From Staphylococcus hominis subsp. hominis (lineage in GTDB: Bacteria; Bacillota; Bacilli; Staphylococcales; Staphylococcaceae), in contig NZ_PPQE01000028.1 in NCBI RefSeq assembly GCF_002901845.1, positions 50,869 to 114,868 on the forward strand: DNA of 64,000 nt, read 5' to 3'. This document shows positions 61,898-64,000 of the stretch, in pieces. The stretch's first letter is position 1; the number at the start of each line of letters is the position of its first letter. The translations under genes and the position numbers were made by a program. A model generated the notes under the pieces. That model saw nothing but the letters and a program-made list of their open reading frames with translations. It had not been told where the DNA came from and searched no databases.

Positions 61898-63831
61898 TTT
61901 AATAATTTATAAGTTTTTGTGTCGTAATTTGTTATTAATACTTCTACACTTTTAGCTCTTTTTGTATTATAGGAAGAATTATCATAAGTGTAATTCAAAT
62001 AATTTACTTCTACATTATTTGAATTAATAAAATCATTTAACATAGTATGAGTAGTATTTTTATGTTCTAGAACATTACTTAATGCATATCTAATATTATT
62101 TTCGGTAAGCTCATTTAATAATTTATACATTTTAGCTTCCTCTTTAATTCCCCAATTTTTAAAACCTCGATTACCATCATTATAGCTACCTGTAGTTATG
62201 AGGTAAGGAGGATCTAAATAAACTAATGAATTTTCATCTAAAAATGATAAATCTACCTCATCAAAATATGCATCGATAAAATCATAATTCATGTATTGAA
62301 GTCTAGAAATAAACTGAGAAAGATTTTTCTTCATTTTTAAGCTGAAATGACTTCTATTTTTGCCAAATGGATTATTAAATTTCATATTATTATTAAATCT
62401 TATTTGATGATTGTATGAATAGGCAATTAATATAAATAGATCCAATGGATTTGGATTACTATTATAAAGATCTCTAAATTTCAAATAAGCATTATTGTTA
62501 GTTTTACTTAATTCAAATTCTGATATTCTTTTTTCTATTTTTTCTATTAATTGATTAGGATTTTGACTAGCAAAAAATCTAAACATTTCATTTACTTTGC
62601 TATTCATGTCAACAAATACATGGTTTTTAGCATCAACGTTTATACCTACATTTGCTCCGCCTGAAAACAAATCTAAAAATGTTGAAATATTAGAGGGAAA
62701 TAATGGTAAAATTTGATTTAGTAATTTATATTTGCCCCCTATATAATTTAATGGGCTTTTAATATAATTATTATTTGTTTTAATGTTAGTAGCAATATTT
62801 TTATCTATTTTTTTTATATTTGATTTTTTAATGTAAAAAATGTACTCATTTAAGTTTAATTTTGAAGAAGGAATTTTAGATTGGTACTTTCTATACGGTA
62901 TAGTTACTATATCTACATTATTATCCGATGAATATTTTTTTAATAAATTTAAAATTTCGGTATAAGTTATTATTCCTTCATCATTATAACTAAGTAATAT
63001 GTGGGAGGCATTTATATTGGCAATTAGATCTTCCAAAGCTAAATATGCTTTTTTCTTTACTGAATAATCACTTTTTAAATAAGACCAATCAAATATTTTT
63101 GTTTTACCTTGTAATTCAGGATGATTATTTCTAGCAACATTTTCTAAAAGATGATAATTAGACGCATACTGCCTATTATTATATGGAATATCAATATAAC
63201 ATATATCAGAAGTAATATTTTTAATTAATTCGTTTGCGTTCATATTGTAGGCAATATTAGTATGATTGTTGTTAATAACTTCTAGAGGTCTTATAGTTAA
63301 ATCTTGGAGTGCTCTTTTATCCCAATGTTTTAAGAATGCGCCATAAGTTCCTGTAATATTACTAACATACGGTATAGCTTCAATTAAACAGGATAACAAA
63401 TAAAAGTATTCATATTCTTCTAATAAATTTAAGTCTTTCCACTTTTCGATACTATATCTCATGAAATCTAATCTTTTGCCATTTTCAATAGATAAATACA
63501 TTGCTTTTCCTAGAGGAGTATAATTTTGACTATAGTATTCAGACTCATTAAAAAAAGCTATGTTTATTTCATTATTTAGATATTCAAAGGGATTAAATTT
63601 TAATTTCGAAAATTGAGGAACTTTATTATTAACTATTGTAGCTTTTGAATTAATATAACTAAAATATAAAATGTCATTTGTTATTACTTGATATTTTGAT
63701 TTAAAATACCTTGCAACTGTATTAGTACCAGCAAATAAATCTAAAAATATCTTTTCATCTCCTAACTTATGTTTTTCAATAAGGGAGTCGATTTCTTTTA
63801 GTAGTAATGATTTTGATCCTATATATCGCAT
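61888..63831 (-). CDS. Fused two-domain Dam-type DNA adenine methyltransferase (M.FokI-like)
   Basis: A 647-residue protein with two D12-class (Dam-like) N6-adenine methyltransferase domains in tandem. Domain 1: RYIGSKSLLLKEI (2-14), FLDLFAGTNTVA (29-40) and the catalytic motif CYIDIPYNNRQY, where Asp 214 is followed by Ile where Pro is usual. Domain 2: SPLNYIGGKYKLL (359-371), FLDLFSGGANVGINV (385-399) and VYLDPPYLITTG (Asp 540). The layout and length match M.FokI-type enzymes, which methylate the two strands of an asymmetric site with separate domains. It should protect host DNA from the convergent endonuclease. The start follows AAGGCGG. Confidence 0.93.
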   Translation of the reverse strand: MRYIGSKSLLLKEIDSLIEKHKLGDEKIFLDLFAGTNTVARYFKSKYQVITNDILYFSYINSKATIVNNKVPQFSKLKFNPFEYLNNEINIAFFNESEYYSQNYTPLGKAMYLSIENGKRLDFMRYSIEKWKDLNLLEEYEYFYLLSCLIEAIPYVSNITGTYGAFLKHWDKRALQDLTIRPLEVINNNHTNIAYNMNANELIKNITSDICYIDIPYNNRQYASNYHLLENVARNNHPELQGKTKIFDWSYLKSDYSVKKKAYLALEDLIANINASHILLSYNDEGIITYTEILNLLKKYSSDNNVDIVTIPYRKYQSKIPSSKLNLNEYIFYIKKSNIKKIDKNIATNIKTNNNYIKSPLNYIGGKYKLLNQILPLFPSNISTFLDLFSGGANVGINVDAKNHVFVDMNSKVNEMFRFFASQNPNQLIEKIEKRISEFELSKTNNNAYLKFRDLYNSNPNPLDLFILIAYSYNHQIRFNNNMKFNNPFGKNRSHFSLKMKKNLSQFISRLQYMNYDFIDAYFDEVDLSFLDENSLVYLDPPYLITTGSYNDGNRGFKNWGIKEEAKMYKLLNELTENNIRYALSNVLEHKNTTHTMLNDFINSNNVEVNYLNYTYDNSSYNTKRAKSVEVLITNYDTKTYKLLKKR

Positions 63832-63869
63832 ACTTCAAATACCGCCTTATACAAATTAATCATGAAAAT

Positions 63870-63900
63870 AAAACAGAATATCCTTAAGACATTCTGTTTT
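63870..63900 (-). terminator. Hairpin upstream of the methyltransferase gene
   Basis: AAAACAGAAT pairs with ATTCTGTTTT; on the minus strand it is followed by a T-rich tract. It is probably the terminator of a further minus-strand gene beyond the window, so the element is likely to continue to the right. The last 100 bases are AT-rich with no recognisable gene. Confidence 0.5.
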
Positions 63901-64000
63901 AATATCTAAATTTTTAACTAAAAATTAAATACTGTTTAAATTCAAATTATAAATATTGATTAATTATAACATGAAAATTACTATTTAAAATAGTTGTTAT

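Noticed and set aside
61973..61990. TATCATAAGTG preceded by GAAGAAT, resembling the SCC attachment core.
   Set aside because: Only 11 consecutive bases match and it lies inside the methyltransferase coding sequence, so it cannot be a functional right end.

Overview
This window is the replication-origin region of a Staphylococcus chromosome, most likely a coagulase-negative species. The evidence is the order rpmH-oriC-dnaA-dnaN-rlbA-recF-gyrB-gyrA, the walRKHIJ-rlmH block downstream of purA and tRNA-Glu/tRNA-Asp, a vraDEH-type bacitracin/lantibiotic exporter, T-box-controlled metICFE, the very AT-rich sequence and strong AGGAGG ribosome binding sites. I cannot fix the species from sequence alone.

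Layout, left to right. Positions 1-6500 (mostly minus strand): a small stress membrane protein, an asparagine/serine-rich lipoprotein, rpsF-ssb-rpsR, ychF, a DUF951 protein, an MscS channel and parB. Positions 6690-13480: a methionyl T-box leader and metI-metC-metF-metE. Positions 13550-23600: accessory genes (cyclase-family hydrolase, GNAT acetyltransferase plus a broken second copy, BCCT transporter, type I signal peptidase, YxeA-VraD-VraE-VraH antimicrobial-peptide module, an XRE regulator with a membrane anchor, and a TetR-controlled pair of membrane proteins). Positions 23760-29430 (minus): noc, rsmG, mnmG, mnmE, rnpA, rpmH. Positions 29440-31760: oriC, split around dnaA, with DnaA boxes and a DnaA-trio unwinding element. 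Positions 31760-39250 (plus): dnaN, rlbA, recF, gyrB, gyrA. Positions 39290-47920: nnrD, T-box-serS, azlCD, SAM-riboswitch-metX, a DUF2232 membrane protein, gdpP and rplI. Positions 48020-58620: dnaB, purA, two tRNAs, walRKHIJ and rlmH. The 3' end of rlmH is the SCC attachment site.

Positions 58625-64000 form an AT-rich accessory segment immediately after the SCC attachment site. It holds an EVE-HNH endonuclease, a GIY-YIG/DUF4357 protein, a 467-residue protein with two PD-(D/E)XK-like cores, and a convergent 647-residue protein made of two fused Dam-type adenine methyltransferases (M.FokI-like architecture). I read this as a restriction-modification/defence islet, probably the rlmH-proximal end of an SCC-like element that runs beyond the window.

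How the genes work together. Replication start (DnaA, DnaN, DnaB, SSB, gyrase), origin segregation and nucleoid occlusion (ParB, Noc and a parS site inside walK), cell-wall homeostasis (WalRK and its accessory proteins) and ribosome/tRNA maturation are clustered round the origin. Methionine synthesis is split over two loci sensed by different RNAs: tRNA-Met (T-box, metICFE) and SAM (riboswitch, metX). Besides the defence islet, the less expected signals are a DnaA-box cluster upstream of rlmH, a terminator-like hairpin in the middle of the met T-box leader, a shifted start of walJ and a possible short RNA between walI and walJ.
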